A stretch of DNA of 64,000 nt from Meghimatium bilineatum (GCA_034231615.1 CM067298.1:6871640-6935639); one strand, 5' to 3'. Positions 41,761 through 54,269 are shown, counted from the stretch's first letter. The notes: generated by a model from the sequence alone, not told the origin. A program made the numbers and translations.

Positions 41761-42700
41761 CACTGACTAGTTAGGAACAGACATCTATACACAGTGCCGT
41801 GCACGTACTGTGTATTAGTCTACGAAAACAACATGCCTTATCACTGATTCATAACTCAACTGCTGTATTACCTAACTGAGCCTTTCAACAATACAGTTTG
41901 TGTGATGTGCAGGATCTTTGTTAATTCATGGTCATGGTAACTTGATGGAACTATTTCAGGACTGTATGGTCAAGTTGGGGAGTCGGGTTAACTAAAAAAA
42001 ACTAATTCACATAGGCCTAATTTTATGACATTTGTGATCTTTAGGATATCCGTTTGGGGGTGGGGGGTAATTTTTACCATCTTGTTTGCGTTGCTTCATA
42101 GTACTGATTGTTATACAAAATTCTATGATCTCTGCATCTATTGATAACCTCCCAGCGACCAATTTCCTTTCTTTATATTCGCTTCCCTTCCTCATTTATT
42201 TCTCCACCTTCTTATTACTCATCAGTGTCCCCATACTCTGCACTTGTATTTCTCATTTTGTGCTTCCACTTGATCTAATGTATTATCCACTACTTTATAT
42301 CTATTATAACACCCATTGATATTTGTCTATCCCTGTCTTCCAATAGTGTGCTCACGTAATGAATGCACGCAATGTGTTATTTATTAGAAATGTGTTGCAT
42401 ATTTTCATTTGACCTTGTTTTTTTCAGTAAGGGAGACAGGTCCAAGTCATTTTAGCTATTAATTAATATATTTACGGTTTGGTGTTTTTTATTGTTTTTT
42501 TTTAAAAGGTCTCAATAGAACCGTAACGTAGAAAATTGTCCTTGTTCTGTTTTATTGTTAGCTATTATTTTTTTTACTAATGATAGGTAGGTATTCTTTT
42601 AATCATTTTACTTCATTTTGTATTTCTTGTTTATTCGTTTGGTTACTACGGCACTCTCCATTTTGTCTGTTAAACTCCGATATTTTGGTTATTTATATAT
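41761..42700. other. No gene recognised
   Basis: T-rich, with short hydrophobic frames that reflect base composition. A G-run lies near 42060. Confidence 0.4.
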
Positions 42701-45700
42701 CATCATCATTAAGTACTGTCTTCGCAACAAAGGTTGGCTGCAACGTATCTCCAACATCTCCTGTCTATTGTCTTGGTGGTGCACTCTGCTAGACTGTAAC
42801 CTGTCCATCGTATAATGTTACTCTCCCACTTGTACCTCTGCCTACCTCTTGCTATTTCCCTTTGACTTTACCCTCAAGTAAGGTCTTCAATAAGGTGTCA
42901 TGTCTTTTAATGTGTCCAAAGTATTTTATTTGCCTGATCTTTATTTCTCTTAGTAGTTCTTTCTTCATATTAAGTGTCTTTAGCATCTCTTTATTTGTTT
43001 TCTTCTCTTTCCATGATGTTCTCCCTATTCTTCTATATACCCACATCACAAAGGCATCAATTCTGTCTTCTAATTGTTTATTTAGTGTCCATGTTTCTGA
43101 GCCATACATTAGTATGGAATAGATGTAGCATTTTATAATTCTCATTTTTAACTTGTTTGTAATTTGTTTAGATATTAATAATTTCCCTTTGACTTTACCC
43201 TCAAGTAAGGTCTTCAATAAGGTGTCATGTCTTTTAATGTGTCCAAAGTATTTTATTTGCCTGATCTTTATTTCTCTTAGTAGTTCTTTCTTCATATTAA
43301 GTGTCTTTAGCATCTCTTTATTTGTTTTCTTCTCTTTCCATGATGTTCTCCCTATTCTTCTATATACCCACATCACAAAGGCATCAATTCTGTCTTCTAA
43401 TTGTTTATTTAGTGTCCATGTTTCTGAGCCATACATTAGTATGGAATAGATGTAGCATTTTATAATTCTCATTTTTAACTTGTTTGTAATTTGTTTAGAT
43501 ATTAATAATTTCCTCATGTCATTGAAGATACTTTTAGCCATTCCTATTCTCCTTTTAACTTCTGTTTCACATCTGCCATCATTTGTGACTATGTGTCCAA
43601 GATATTGATACTGTTTTACTTGTTGTAGTTTCTCTCCCTGTATGTTTATGTTTACCTCCTGTTCTTCTGTGTCTTTGCTGATTATCATGGTTTTGTTTTT
43701 TGAATATTTATATCCAGTCCATATTCATTACTTGATTTATTGACTTGATCTATTAGTCTTTGTAGTTCATGTTCATTTTCTGCCAAAAGAACAGTGTCAT
43801 CTGCATATTTAAGGTTGTTTATTATTTTCCCATTGATATAGAGTCCTGGCATTTCTTCTATATTTTTAAAGATATTCTCTGTGTAGATATTAAATAGGCT
43901 TGGTGATAAAATGCAGCCTTGTCTTACCGCTCTTCTTATTTCTATGTATGGAGTGTAACTGTTTTCACACCTTATTGATGCAGTTTGTTCCCAATATATA
44001 TTTCTAATCTGCCTGATGTAGTTTCCATCTATGCCTATTTCTTGAAGACATTTGATTAATTTTTCATGTTGGACTCTGTCAAACGCCTTGCTGTAGTCTA
44101 TGAAGCAAATATAGATACTTTTTTGGACTTCTATATATTTATCTATCACTAGCCGGATACTCAGTATAGCTTCTCTGGTTCCTTTGTTTTTCCTAAAACC
44201 GAATTGTTCTTCACCGACCTCCATGTCTATCTTGTTCTTAATTCTTTCATGTATTATCTTGAGAAGTATTTTAGTTAGATGGCTCATTAGACTTATTGTT
44301 CTATATTCTGTATAGTCACAGCCCTTGGCTTCTTAGGTAGTGGTATGAATATTGATGATGTTAGGTCTTTAGGTATAGGGCATGTTTCGTATATGTCATT
44401 GCAAATTTCTGTGATAGTATCTACACCAAACTCATTTAGAGTTTTTATTATGTCTGCTGTTATGTTGTCAGAGCCTGCAGCCTTTCCACATTTTATTGAA
44501 TTTATTCCATGTTCTACTTCTGATTTCAGTATTGCTGGTCCATCATTGTTGTGTATTGTTGGTTTTTTGTTCCGTTGGTCGTCAAACAGTTCTGTTACAT
44601 AATCTGCCCATCTTGTGAGTGCTTCTGTTTTATCAAATATTATTTTACCATTTTTATCTTTAATGCAGCTACACCCATTTATAGGATTTTTCGTATTTGT
44701 GATCAGTCTTATCTCCTTATGGATTAATTTTGTCTTCTGTTGTATGGACATCTCTATTTTACTGCATTTTGTTTCTAGCCATTGTTTTTTCGCTGTTCTG
44801 CACATGTTACATATCTCCTTGTCTATACTTGAGTATTTTGGCGTATTTTTAGCTTTCTTTCTGTCATTTTCTCTAATATTTCATCTGTCATCCATGTTTG
44901 TTTTTTCTTGGTATTTCTTATTGGTAAATTTTCACTTGATGTTTGAATACTTTTCCTTAGGCTGTCCCATTTATTGTCTATTTTCTCCTCTGGATTTTCC
45001 CTTCTGTATTGTTCCATGCACTCTATCATTAGATGTTCATATCTATTCCTTACATCTACAAGGTATTTTTGTTGTATGTCTTGTTGTTTTAGTGCTGATG
45101 CGTCTATCTGTGGTTCTTGTACTCCTCTATTTACTATCTTTTTAAGTTTGACATTTATTTTGCAAAGCACTGGATTATGGTCAGAGTTGATATCTGCACC
45201 TGGGTATGTTTTGATGTTTTTGACACTATTTCTAAATCTATTGTTGATCATAATGTAATCTATTTGGTTCCTCTTTCTGTCTCCAGGGCTTTTCCATGTA
45301 TATAATCTTCTATTTTCATGTTCAAAGAATGTATTACATATGATCATATTGTTCTCCTCACAGAACTGTATAAGTCTTTCTCCTCTGTCATTTCTTGTCC
45401 CTAGTCCGAATTTCCCTACAATGTTCTTGTCTTCCTTTTCCTATTTTTGCATTCATGTCTCCCATGACTATTAAAATGTCTGTTGATTTTACTGGTTTGA
45501 GTAGTTGTTGTAGATCTTCGTAGTACTGTTCTATTTCTTCTTCAGTGTAATCTGTATTTGGTGCATAAGTTTGTATAATGGCCAGATAAAACAGTTTTGC
45601 TTTGATCTTTAGCATCATCATTCTGTCATTATATGTCCAGTACCCGCTGATATATTTTTCTATTTCTTTTCTGATCAGTATTCCTACCCCTCGTTCATGG

Positions 45701-46185
45701 TAATCACCTCCTGAATGTATAAAACTAAAATTTTCTTTACTTATGTACCCAACATCTTTCCATCTTGTCTCTGCTATTCCTAGAATATCTACATCTAATG
45801 ATTCTGCCTCTAATATTAAATTTTCTAGCTTTCCTGACTGGTGTAGTGTTCCAACATTCCATGTTCCTATTCTAATATGTTGTTTCCTAAACTTTAGATG
45901 TTGTTTATCCGTTGCTTGACTTTGGAGTGTACGTGGTAAGGTCCCAGTCTTTTCCACGGTGGCCAGCCAATATTCATTATTATGCCCAGAACTTGCCTCG
46001 TGTGCGCCACACACTTTGCTGTTTGAGCCGTTGATCCATTTGGATTCCTCCACCTCGCATGCCGTCACAGACATTTTGTCTAGGGATGTGCATTCCCTAT
46101 TGTTGACTTACGGTTGTCTCTTTGCGAAGAAATTCTACTCTGTGAACGTAGCCATCAACTGGAGTAGTCGAGACGCCATTTTTTG
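42701..46185 (-). mobile_element. LINE A, nearly full-length copy (endonuclease-reverse transcriptase)
   Basis: About 3.5 kb. From the 5' end: leader; N-terminal MSVTACEVEESKWINGSNSK; APE-type endonuclease with GTWNVGTL, AETRW, YAPN, MGDMNAKIG (45388-46074), then RNQIDYIMI and SDHNPVL (44823-45347); linker with GKAAGSDNITADIIK (44293-44805); RT with EEQFGFRKNKGT, IDYSKAFDRV, RRAVRQGCILSPSLFN and LKYADDTVLL (43685-44287); post-RT block with QYQYLGHIVTNDGRCETEVK and YGSETWTLN (42852-43688). The catalytic endonuclease residues and YADD are all present. Four single-base frameshifts (near 45400, 44815, 44310 and 43690) break what should be one ORF. The 3' end is ATGATGATG. It resembles craniofacial-development-protein-2-like Pol ORFs; the clade is not assigned. 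Confidence 0.93.
42855..43508 (-). repeat. 327-bp tandem duplication inside LINE A
   Basis: Two copies, 42855-43181 and 43182-43508, appear identical base for base. The unit is 109 codons, so the post-RT block (KLLISKQITNKLKMRIIKCY to LLKTLLEGKVKGK) is repeated in frame. Confidence 0.93.
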
Positions 46186-46894
46186 TCTGTATCGAAGATA
46201 GGGAGTTCGCGAGTCGGAACAATATTTATATATAGCTACCATATAACAGCACATCCCTAGTAAAAGACATCAATAGATGTTCTGGATATTGAATAAGCTC
46301 TCAAGGTAATCTCCACTAACCCAAAAATAAAGTGTACTGCAATAAGTTATGTTTTGTTTTCTACTTTTCTAGATACCTCTAGTTTTATCGTTCTCTTCCC
46401 TATGACACTTTTCTTACCATGCTTGAATTTCATTCTCATATGTGCTTTCCCATGTTTAGAACATTGTTTATTTCATTTGTTGTTTCATGTCCTGATGACG
46501 ATTTTTAGTAGAAATGTTGTTGGTCACTATGTCTTGTTGCTAGTTTATTTTATTGACTAATTTTGGCAAAACGTATACCTATTTTGGTCGTAACATCAAG
46601 TTGACATCAAACTTGCCATCACCCTAAAATTGGGTTTGGCATGTACTTTTCTCTCCAGAGGTTAAGGTTTGGGTGTTGGTGACCTGATTCATGAGAAAAA
46701 CGCTTCCAAGTGACATATGAATGTACAGATTTGATCAAATTATAATCTAGTCCTGGGTGGTTGATGGATGATAAATTTGTACATATGGTTCATAACTTAA
46801 AAACTCTTGGTGGCTCAAAAATCAGTATGATTGGACAGAACAGATACTACCTGCACAACCTTTCATGAGATATTAACACATTCATACAATTAAG
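46186..46894. other. No gene recognised
   Basis: Includes CCTGATGACGATTTTTAGTA, then GAAATGTTG near 46490, a weak match to the dispersed motif at 34235 and 60092. Confidence 0.35.
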
Positions 46895-47488
46895 ATCAGG
46901 GTTGTAGATATGATTTCAGCAAGGAGGGGTTGTAGATATGATTTCAGCATGGAGGGGTTGTAGATATGATTTCAGCAAGGAGGGGTTGTAGATATGATTT
47001 CAGCAAGGAGGGGTTGTATATATGATTTCAGCAAGAGGGGTTGTAGATTTTATTCCAGCAAGGAGGGGTTGTAGATATGATTTCAGCAAGGAGGGGTTGT
47101 TGATATGATTCCAACAAGGAAGGGTTGCAGATATGATTTCAGCAAGGAGGGGTTGTAGATATGATTTCAGCAAGGAGGGTTGTAGATATGATTTCAGCAA
47201 GGAGGGGTTGTAGATATGATTTCAGCAAGGAAGGGTTGCAGATATGATTTCAGAAAGTAAGGGTTGTAGATATGATTTCAGCAAGGAGGGGTTGTAGATA
47301 TGATTTCAGCAAGGAAGGGTTGCAGATATGATTTCAGAAAGTAAGGGTTGTAGATATGATTTCAGCAAGGAAGGGTTGCAGATATGATTTCAGAAAGTAA
47401 GGGTTGTAGATATGATTTCAGCAAGGAAGGGTTGCAGATATGATTTCAGCAAGGAGGGGTTGTAGATATGATTTCAGAAAGTAAGGGC
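46895..47488. repeat. 28-bp tandem array, about 21 copies
   Basis: The unit contains GGGGTTGTAGATATGATTTC, then AGCAAGGA. From about 47220 on, GCAAGGAAGGGTTGCAG and GAAAGTAAGGGTTGTAG versions alternate, a 56-bp higher-order unit. Confidence 0.95.
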
Positions 47489-47599
47489 TTGTTACCTAAA
47501 AAAAAATAGAACATGTGCCTGTGTTTGTGTGTTATACCCTATTTTTGATGAAATCTCATCCGTACTACAATATTTAGTCAATATTAATTTTTATCCTGT

Positions 47600-47700
47600 T
47601 TAGATATTGTGGGTAGTGGATATCCTGTTTAGATATTGTGGATATCCTTTTTAGATATTGTGGATATCCTGTTTAGATATTGTAGATAGTATCATTTCTT
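47600..47700. repeat. Short tandem repeat, TATCCTGTTTAGATATTGTG
   Basis: Four copies with length variation of 25-35 bp. Confidence 0.88.
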
Positions 47701-47717
47701 ACTCGTTGTGTGTTATG

Positions 47718-47790
47718 TTATATCCTTTATAAAGGCCTTTTGATCAAAACATCGAATTTTGTGTATTATCATGTGTGTTCCCAGTGTTAG
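47718..47790 (+). repeat. Dispersed motif, AAGGCCTTTTGATCAAAACA type
   Basis: TATAAAGGCCTTTTGATCAA, AACATCGAATTTTGTGTATT and AGTGTTAGGAAAACTTTA align with 60092-60172 over about 80 bases. Confidence 0.5.
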
Positions 47791-47859
47791 GAAAACTTTA
47801 GTACAGTATGTTTTTTTCAAGTTTTGTCTGTTAGATGATTATGGTTATGCTGCAGTATC

Positions 47860-47995
47860 TATAAATATGTATACATCATAATACTATTACAATATGTATA
47901 AACTATAATACTATATAAAACTATAATACTATTACAATATGTATAAACTATAATACTATATAAAACTATAATACTATTACAATATGTATAAACTG
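47860..47995. repeat. 45-bp AT-rich tandem repeat
   Basis: Repeats of TATAATACTATTACAATATG, then TATAAACTATAATACTATAT, 3 copies. Confidence 0.88.
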
Positions 47996-49074
47996 CTACT
48001 CAGATTGTCCTTTATAAGACAGTGAGCAGAGCACAAATGGATTTTGGTTGAAGTGCAGTCCTAACAGGCATATCAATATTCCATAAAACCTTAAATTCAT
48101 TAACTTATTCCAGCCGGGGAGACTTATACAAGTCAGCTATGTCTTCTGGCCGAAAAGACTCCTATAAGTCATACTCCAATGACATTCATGTTTTTTTTTC
48201 CGGTATTTATATCAACATAGGAATGTTTCCAATTGAAAGTGTAATATGTCCACATTACTTCTTGCATGATTTTTATGTGTATTGATATCAATTTTGTTAT
48301 TGATAAGTTTTGATAATGGGAGTATGTGACATCATTTTTCCTTATATGTTTTATATATTTTTTCCAATTTACTTATTTTCGTAAAATAATAACTATTTTA
48401 TTTACTTTGGTCTCATTTATTATGAAATCCAACCTGGCAAATGCTTCTAGCGCCGTGTTTGCAAATTTACGTCATTTTTAAAGAAAAATTAGCCATATTT
48501 TCATTTGAGTTTCGTGTAAAGTTAAGTCTACTGGTTTTGATAGATGTCGAAATTCTTTCTAAATAATAAATTTTTGACGCACTATGCATATATATTATAT
48601 ATTATTGTGTTCGTAATTGGATTATCTAACAGAAATAATACAGTTTGAGTGGAATTTATTGATTCAAAAATGCGGTAAGGTCAAATATCATATCTAAAAT
48701 AAAATTTATGTGTCATTTACATATTTTCTTTTCTGTCTAAAATAATTTTTATATATTAACCACATTTTCTTTTCAAAATGATCTTGTGATAATCACATTC
48801 TCTGTCCATTTCTGTTTCGAAATATATATATTACATTATAATGTAAATATATTTAGAAGTACTATTTCTTGTTTCCGTGATGTATGTACACACCAAAAAA
48901 TCGAACACAATTTAATTACGTTTAAACGCTAAAATTATTCCGGCCCGAATCAGTTAAGGTCATAGGAATACTACATTGGATGTATCAACACATGTACCGG
49001 TAGTTAATTCTCCAATGATTTCAATCTTCAGTAACATTAGTGTAGGAGACAATTGTGAGTGGTAATTCTTTCAT
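47996..49074. other. AT-rich stretch, nothing recognised
   Basis: No coding evidence. AGACTTATACAAGTCA and AAGACTCCTATAAGTCA near 48120-48160 are two short related hairpins. Confidence 0.4.
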
Positions 49075-49270
49075 CATCGTCAATAAGTGCCGTCTCCGCA
49101 GTGAAGGTTGGCTGGAGCAGACCTCGAACATCCCCTGTATCTTGTTTTGGTGCTGCACTCTGCTAGACCGTAACCTGTCCATCTTGTGATGTTACTCTCC
49201 CACTTGTATCTCTGCCTTTCTCTTGCTCGCTTCCCTTCGACTTTACCCTCAAGTAAGGTCTTCAGCAATA
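49075..49270 (-). mobile_element. LINE A 3' end fragment
   Basis: Minus-strand KTLLEGKVEGKRARERQRYK, then WESNITRWTGYGLAECSTKT, and a GACGATGATGA tail. Truncated at its 5' side by unrelated sequence. Confidence 0.85.
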
Positions 49271-49424
49271 GGTCTTTAATAGTCCTAAATAGATCAAACA
49301 TTAAGCAGAGTTTTAACATGAATTATTTGTATATTTCGAGATAGCTCTCTAATAAGAAGGCATGTTCTAAGACGTTGCATTCTGTAGAGATTTAAAGTCT
49401 TCTTGGTATGAAGGAAAACTGTGG

Positions 49425-49640
49425 AGTACAGTAACTCCCTCCACCTGAGTGCAATAACTCCCTCCACCTGAGTTCAGTAACCCCCTCCGAGTGCAGTAAC
49501 TCCCTCCAACTGAGTACAGTAACTCCCTCCACATGAGTACTGTAACTCCCTCCAACTGAGTACAGTAACTCCCTCAACTGAGTACAGTAACTTCCTCCAA
49601 CTGAGTACAGTAACTCCTTCCACCTGAGTGCAGTAACTTC
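49425..49640. repeat. 23-bp tandem array, about 9 copies
   Basis: The unit contains CAGTAACTCCCTCCAACTGA, then GTA. Variation at CCAACTG/CCACCTG/CCGAGTG. Confidence 0.93.
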
Positions 49641-49652
49641 CAGTAACAACTG

Positions 49653-49681
49653 ATAAATATATATATATATATATATATATC
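49653..49681. repeat. (TA)n tract
   Basis: About 14 TA units directly after the 23-bp array. Confidence 0.92.
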
Positions 49682-49702
49682 AGAAAAATTATATTTCAAC
49701 TA

Positions 49703-49862
49703 ATCATTGTATTGCGAGATTCACTTTGTATTGTGAGATTCACACTGTATTGTTAAATTCACATTGTATTGTGAGATTCACACTGTATTGTGAAATTCAC
49801 ATTTTGTTGTGATATTCACATTGTATTGTGAGATTCACATTGTATTGTGAGATTCAGATACT
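49703..49862. repeat. 19-bp tandem array (ATTGTATTGTGAGATTCAC)
   Basis: About 8 copies with substitutions at one to three sites each. Confidence 0.93.
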
Positions 49863-49984
49863 GTTGAGTCAGATATATTTTGTATATGCTCATATACCGG
49901 TAATCTCATTGTTTGTTGTTTATTTCAACATCTAGGAAATTTTCACAAAATATTTCCCATATCAAAGTCAAAGACATTGGCAAA

Positions 49985-50255
49985 AAAAACATCTCCCATA
50001 TGAAACATCTCCTATACAAAACATCTCCCATATGAAACATCTCCTATACAAAACATCTCCCATATGAAACATCTCCTATACAAAACATCTCCCATATGAA
50101 ACATCTCCCATATGAAACATCTCCCATACGAAACATCTCCCATATGAAACATCTCCTATACAAAACATCTCCCATATGAAACATCTCCCATATGAAACAT
50201 CTCCCATACGAAACATCTCCCGTATGAAACATCTCCTATACAAAACATGTCCCAT
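49985..50255. repeat. 16-bp tandem array (AAACATCTCCCATATG)
   Basis: About 17 copies. CCCATATG, CCTATACA, CCCATACG and CCCGTATG versions occur in short repeated patterns. It makes a false GRCFIWEMF repeat on the minus strand. Confidence 0.94.
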
Positions 50256-50899
50256 ATTTTTATGTTATTATCCCTTCCTTCCAGTTAATTTCATACCCAC
50301 TTCTCCTATATCTATTTCTCTTATAGATCAGATATGTGTGGTTCTGAACCTTTGTTTTAATCAGATAGAATAACTGTTCTCAGCATTTTATTTTACCCAT
50401 GGCCCTCTTTTGAGACAAATTTCTATTGTGAGCCCCTCGCATGCCTAAAAAAAGGTTATTAATTTTCTTTACATGTTAACAAGATTTTAAGGTTTTATCA
50501 CCATAATTCTCATTGTTTATTGGTCACCTATTTGTGAACCCTCAATTTCAGAATTAATTTTTCTATGTGTTCCCCTTTAAGTCTCCATGGCCCTAGGAGG
50601 CCATATGGGATAGCCGACCCAGCACGCACAGTTGCTTTAGTCAGCGCCCCCAATACCACCCATAAATTGGTGACAATTTACTAATCAAATGCTGTTATAA
50701 CAATTTGGTCTGTACTGATGGAATATGTATGTAATAACATACATTTGCTATATTCAGTACAAATAATGTCTATTGTCTTTCCCCAGGTGATAGTAGATAG
50801 TAACCACACTGGCCATTAAACATAAAGGTGGGAGTCTCACTTGCTGTTCCAAGGCCAGATGTGTCACCTTGGTTGTATTAAATCCATGTTTGCTCAAGG
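50256..50899. other. No gene recognised
   Basis: GGCCCTCTTTTGAG near 50400 and GGCCCTAGGAGGCC near 50590 could be relics of transposon ends. No TSD was found. Confidence 0.35.
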
Positions 50900-51165
50900 T
50901 TATCAAAATTTTTATGTATGCATCGTTTTATTGGTTTACCATTGGTTCTAGATTCGGTTATTCATTTGTTGTATATGCTCTTATAGGTTTTTTGTTTTGA
51001 TTCATTCTTATAAGCTGACTGAACCATTTTACTTTCTGTCTTTTGATATGCTCAATTCATGATATTATACCTACCTGTACTCTTTTCCGAATTTCTTCAT
51101 TTCTTGTGTTGTCTAGTTTAGTAACCATTACAACTTTTGCTGCAGTACACGCAATACAAAATAAT
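50900..51165 (-). mobile_element. LINE F-like fragment
   Basis: Minus strand: AKVVMVTKLDNTRNEEIRKR, VQVGIIS, IEHIKRQKVKWFSQLIRMNQ, then PIRAYTTNE. It matches the RNEVIRERVGVIS and YIQNQQIQ-FGHL block of LINE F at 10427-10913. Confidence 0.6.
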
Positions 51166-51964
51166 TATAATTGGGGATATTTAAGTGCTGTTAAATTAGA
51201 AAATTTGTTATAAAAAGGATTTGCTATAGAGGAATTTCACTGCATTCATTTCTCTTATTTCAGACCCATATAAAATGTATATAAGCTAATATCTTTGGTC
51301 ATTTAAAAATATTTGCACAGATTATATCTTTTTTGTGTTTGTCTGTTGTTGATGCAGATTGATCTGCTGATTTATATGCCACTACTTTGATCTCAGATCT
51401 GTATTCCATATTCATTAGAAATCTTATCTATCAATTGATATTTTTCCTGTCCACTTCCTGGTTGGTCATGTCATAAAGAAATTTAAATTAGAAGATACAT
51501 TATGTACTTTAATAATCTAGAATGTGTGTGTGTGTGTGCACGAGGGTGTATGTCTATGATTGTGTTTGTCTTTTTATTGGATATTAAGCAATTGTGTGTG
51601 TTTATATGTGCAGTATATGTCTGTACAGTTTGTTTTTGGATGCATCATGGTTATTAATGCAGGGTAGGGACCTTGTTTTAAATTTATGCCATTTTCGTTC
51701 TAGCCTGTTCTTCTGAAGTATTTCTTGTTTCTGTATCTTTTCATAACAGGAAAATTAACATTATTTGTTGCCATTTAAAGTGACATAACAGCAAAGAATA
51801 ATTGATAATCTAAGGTATTTTTTGTTAGGAAAAAGATAAGTTATCTAATCTGGTTTATGATTGCAAAGTTGCAAGTGCAACTTTCCGTCAAGTATCTCCG
51901 AAGCACCCGTGCCCGCTTGAGCAAGACTGTGATCCTGCTTGATGCTATGGCCATACTAGTCTTA
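51166..51964. other. No gene recognised
   Basis: A (TG)n run near 51525. A possible LINE remnant on the minus strand (51260-51470) is too weak to assign. Confidence 0.35.
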
Positions 51965-52026
51965 ATTTCCAGCCTCTTGTTGGCTGGACTAAGCCCCCCC
52001 CCCCCATCTCCACTTCAAGGAGTTGG
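51965..52026 (+). repeat. Left arm of an inverted repeat flanking the 32-bp array
   Basis: TGGCTGGACTAAGCC, a C-run, then CATCTCCACTTCAAGGAG. The reverse complement (CTCCTTGAAGTGGAGATG, GGGCTTAGTCCAACCAACAG) lies at 53471-53520. Confidence 0.75.
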
Positions 52027-52357
52027 CCTAAATGGGAAATGGAAGGTAGGATTGCTGTTAACAAAAGGTAAGGACCACCCAAGACTATAATGCATAAGAA
52101 ACACCTGTTTAAATGACGGTGACTGCTGCAGGTCAACTCGACCCACAATCATGAGGAGCTCAGATAATTTATAAAGAAGATTACGGTCTGGAGAGAATAT
52201 TTCACATGAACAAGCACACTGCTTAATCAATGCATTTCTGTCTTACACCATACATGTCCTAGCTATTGGGAGTAGTAAAAAACTCTGCAGTGTGCTGTTG
52301 ATGAACATCGAGATGTAGAAATTACTTACCATTGGAAGAAACAGATGATCAAATCAA

Positions 52358-53155
52358 TCAGAAAGCCTCTAATGTCGACACAAGATGACTGAGAAAGCCT
52401 CTAATGTCAACACAAGATGACTGAGAAAGCCTCTAATGTCAACACAAGATGACTGAGAAAGCCTCTAATGTCAACACAAGATGACTGAGAAAGCCTCTAA
52501 TGTCAACACAAAATGACTGAGAAAGCCTCTAATGTCAACACAAGATGACTGAGAAAGCCTCTAATGTCGACACAAGATGAATGAGAAAGCCTCTAGTGTC
52601 AACACAAGATGACTGAGAAAGCCTCTAATGTCAACACAAGATGACTGAGAAAGCCTCTAATGTCAACACAAGATGACTGAGAAAGCCTCTAATGTCAACA
52701 CAAGATGACTGAGAAAGCCTCTAATGTCAACACAAGATGACTGAGAAAGCCTCTAATGTCAACACAAGATGACTGAGAAAGCCTCTAATGTCAACACAAG
52801 ATGACTGAGAAAGCCTCTAATGTCAACACAAGATGACTGAGAAAGCTTCTAATGTCAACACAAGATGACTTAGAAAGCCTCTAATGTCAACACAAGATGA
52901 CTGAGAAAGCCTCTAATGTCAACACAAGATGACTGAGAAAGCCTCTAATGTCAACACAAGATGACTGAGAAAGCCTCTAATGTCAACACAAGATGACTGA
53001 GAAAGCCTCTAATGTCAACACAAGATGACTGAGAAAGCCTCTAATGTCAACACAAGATGACTGAGAAAGCCTCTAATGTCAACACAAGATGACTGAGAAA
53101 GCCTCTAATGTCAACACAAGATGACTGAGAAAGCCTCTACACCAACACAAGATGA
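52358..53155. repeat. 32-bp satellite array, about 25 copies, highly homogeneous
   Basis: The unit contains GACTGAGAAAGCCTCTAATG, then TCAACACAAGAT. Most copies are identical; a few single-base changes (TCGACAC near each edge, CTTCTA, GACTTAG). Confidence 0.97.
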
Positions 53156-53470
53156 TTATTAAATTATGAACAGTATAAGTTGTCATTCTATGCCTTAGAG
53201 CAAAACACAACCAATTTTATAGACACATATACAAAATTAGTTATCACATCATGATCATTTCACACAACACACAACCACAGCAACGATAGCTCTGATCACC
53301 CTTGAGTATATCTGCATTACATTTTGACAGACAGTTCCAGTTCTCTATTGGTTCATGAACATTCATCTAACCCCCCAGAGTGAAGCTCATATATAGAATC
53401 ATGATATATGAAAGCCAGCTTCTTTATTTTGGATATAGAAAAGGAATCATCACCTTCACCTCATCAAGGC

Positions 53471-53520
53471 TAGCTCCTTGAAGTGGAGATGGGGCTTAGT
53501 CCAACCAACAGAAGTTAGAA
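53471..53520 (-). repeat. Right arm of the inverted repeat flanking the 32-bp array
   Basis: Reverse complement of 51965-52026 apart from the length of the C/G run and a few bases. Spacing between the arms is about 1.4 kb. Confidence 0.75.
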
Positions 53521-53639
53521 CTAACCACAGTCCTGCCCAAACAAACACAGGTCCTGAAGTCAGAGATACCAGGCCAAGAGATGCATAGCAACTATGGTAT
53601 CATGCAATCCAGTTAATTAACATATCTGCATGACAATAA

Positions 53640-54110
53640 TTTACAAACAAGATCAACCGCAATAATTTTGTGTGTGCTGTTTCTCTTGAGGAATTCCGTA
53701 TTTCAACCAACCTATTACTCTACCACTCGATACAATTGCAGAACACATCCTATCTACTCTCCTATTGCCCTGAAAACCAGAATGACCAAGCACAGAAATG
53801 AATGGGCCTCCTTCCAACTTTGACCTAGCCACTGCATCAAGCTGCTAGTCTAGGACACATCCTGCTTGCATTTTTCTGACCATGCTCTTTATTTTACTGA
53901 GAATACAGACACAAGTTGCATTCTTTGTCCCCATCCAAGTCAAGTTCTTAGTCACTTCCACCATTTCTACATCCATGCTAGTTGTTGTGAAATCTCCTGT
54001 ACATTTCTGTACTTTAAATAACAATGGATAGACCACTGAGCCACTGGCATCCACTGAGCCACTGGCACAAAAGAAATGCAGACACGTCCCAATCAAATTC
54101 ACACAACAGC
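53640..54110 (-). mobile_element. LINE D RNase H fragment
   Basis: Minus-strand TSMDVEMVEVTKNLTWM, then CVCILSKIKSMVRKMQAGCV, then (after a stop) DAVARSKLEGGPFISVLGHS and GFQGNRRVDRM. These align with SLTMEVFAVTQAL, ILSDSLNIIQKV and FVPEYAGVKGNERAD at 60940-61215. The second catalytic Asp (LSDS) has become Lys (LSKI); GHSG and the final Asp remain. Confidence 0.7.
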
Positions 54111-54269
54111 ATAAATACGCTACACCACTAAAATCGAACCACAATTTTAGACTGTAAACAACAAACCTTAAAACAACAACTCATAACAAACACCTACAAA
54201 GAATTACCATACAGCAAACTGTGATTTCATCACAAATAGCGACCTAAGAAATAATACCAAGAGTATGCT

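Noticed and set aside
45388-46074. Host craniofacial development protein 2-like gene
   Set aside because: The ORF has an APE-type endonuclease N-terminus and is followed in order by the reverse transcriptase of the same element, so it is a retrotransposon ORF.
50044-50373. GRCFIWEMFHMGDV-type repeat ORFs
   Set aside because: The 16-bp minisatellite read through. No coding bias.
51857-52090. 77-codon ORF with a hydrophobic segment (AILVLISSLLLAGL)
   Set aside because: It overlaps the inverted-repeat arm found again at 53471-53520 and contains a C-run. There is no conserved pattern.
53845-54144. 99-codon minus-strand ORF as an independent protein
   Set aside because: Its C-terminal half aligns with the RNase H domain of LINE D, and the domain continues past the stop (GHSGFQGN at 53760).
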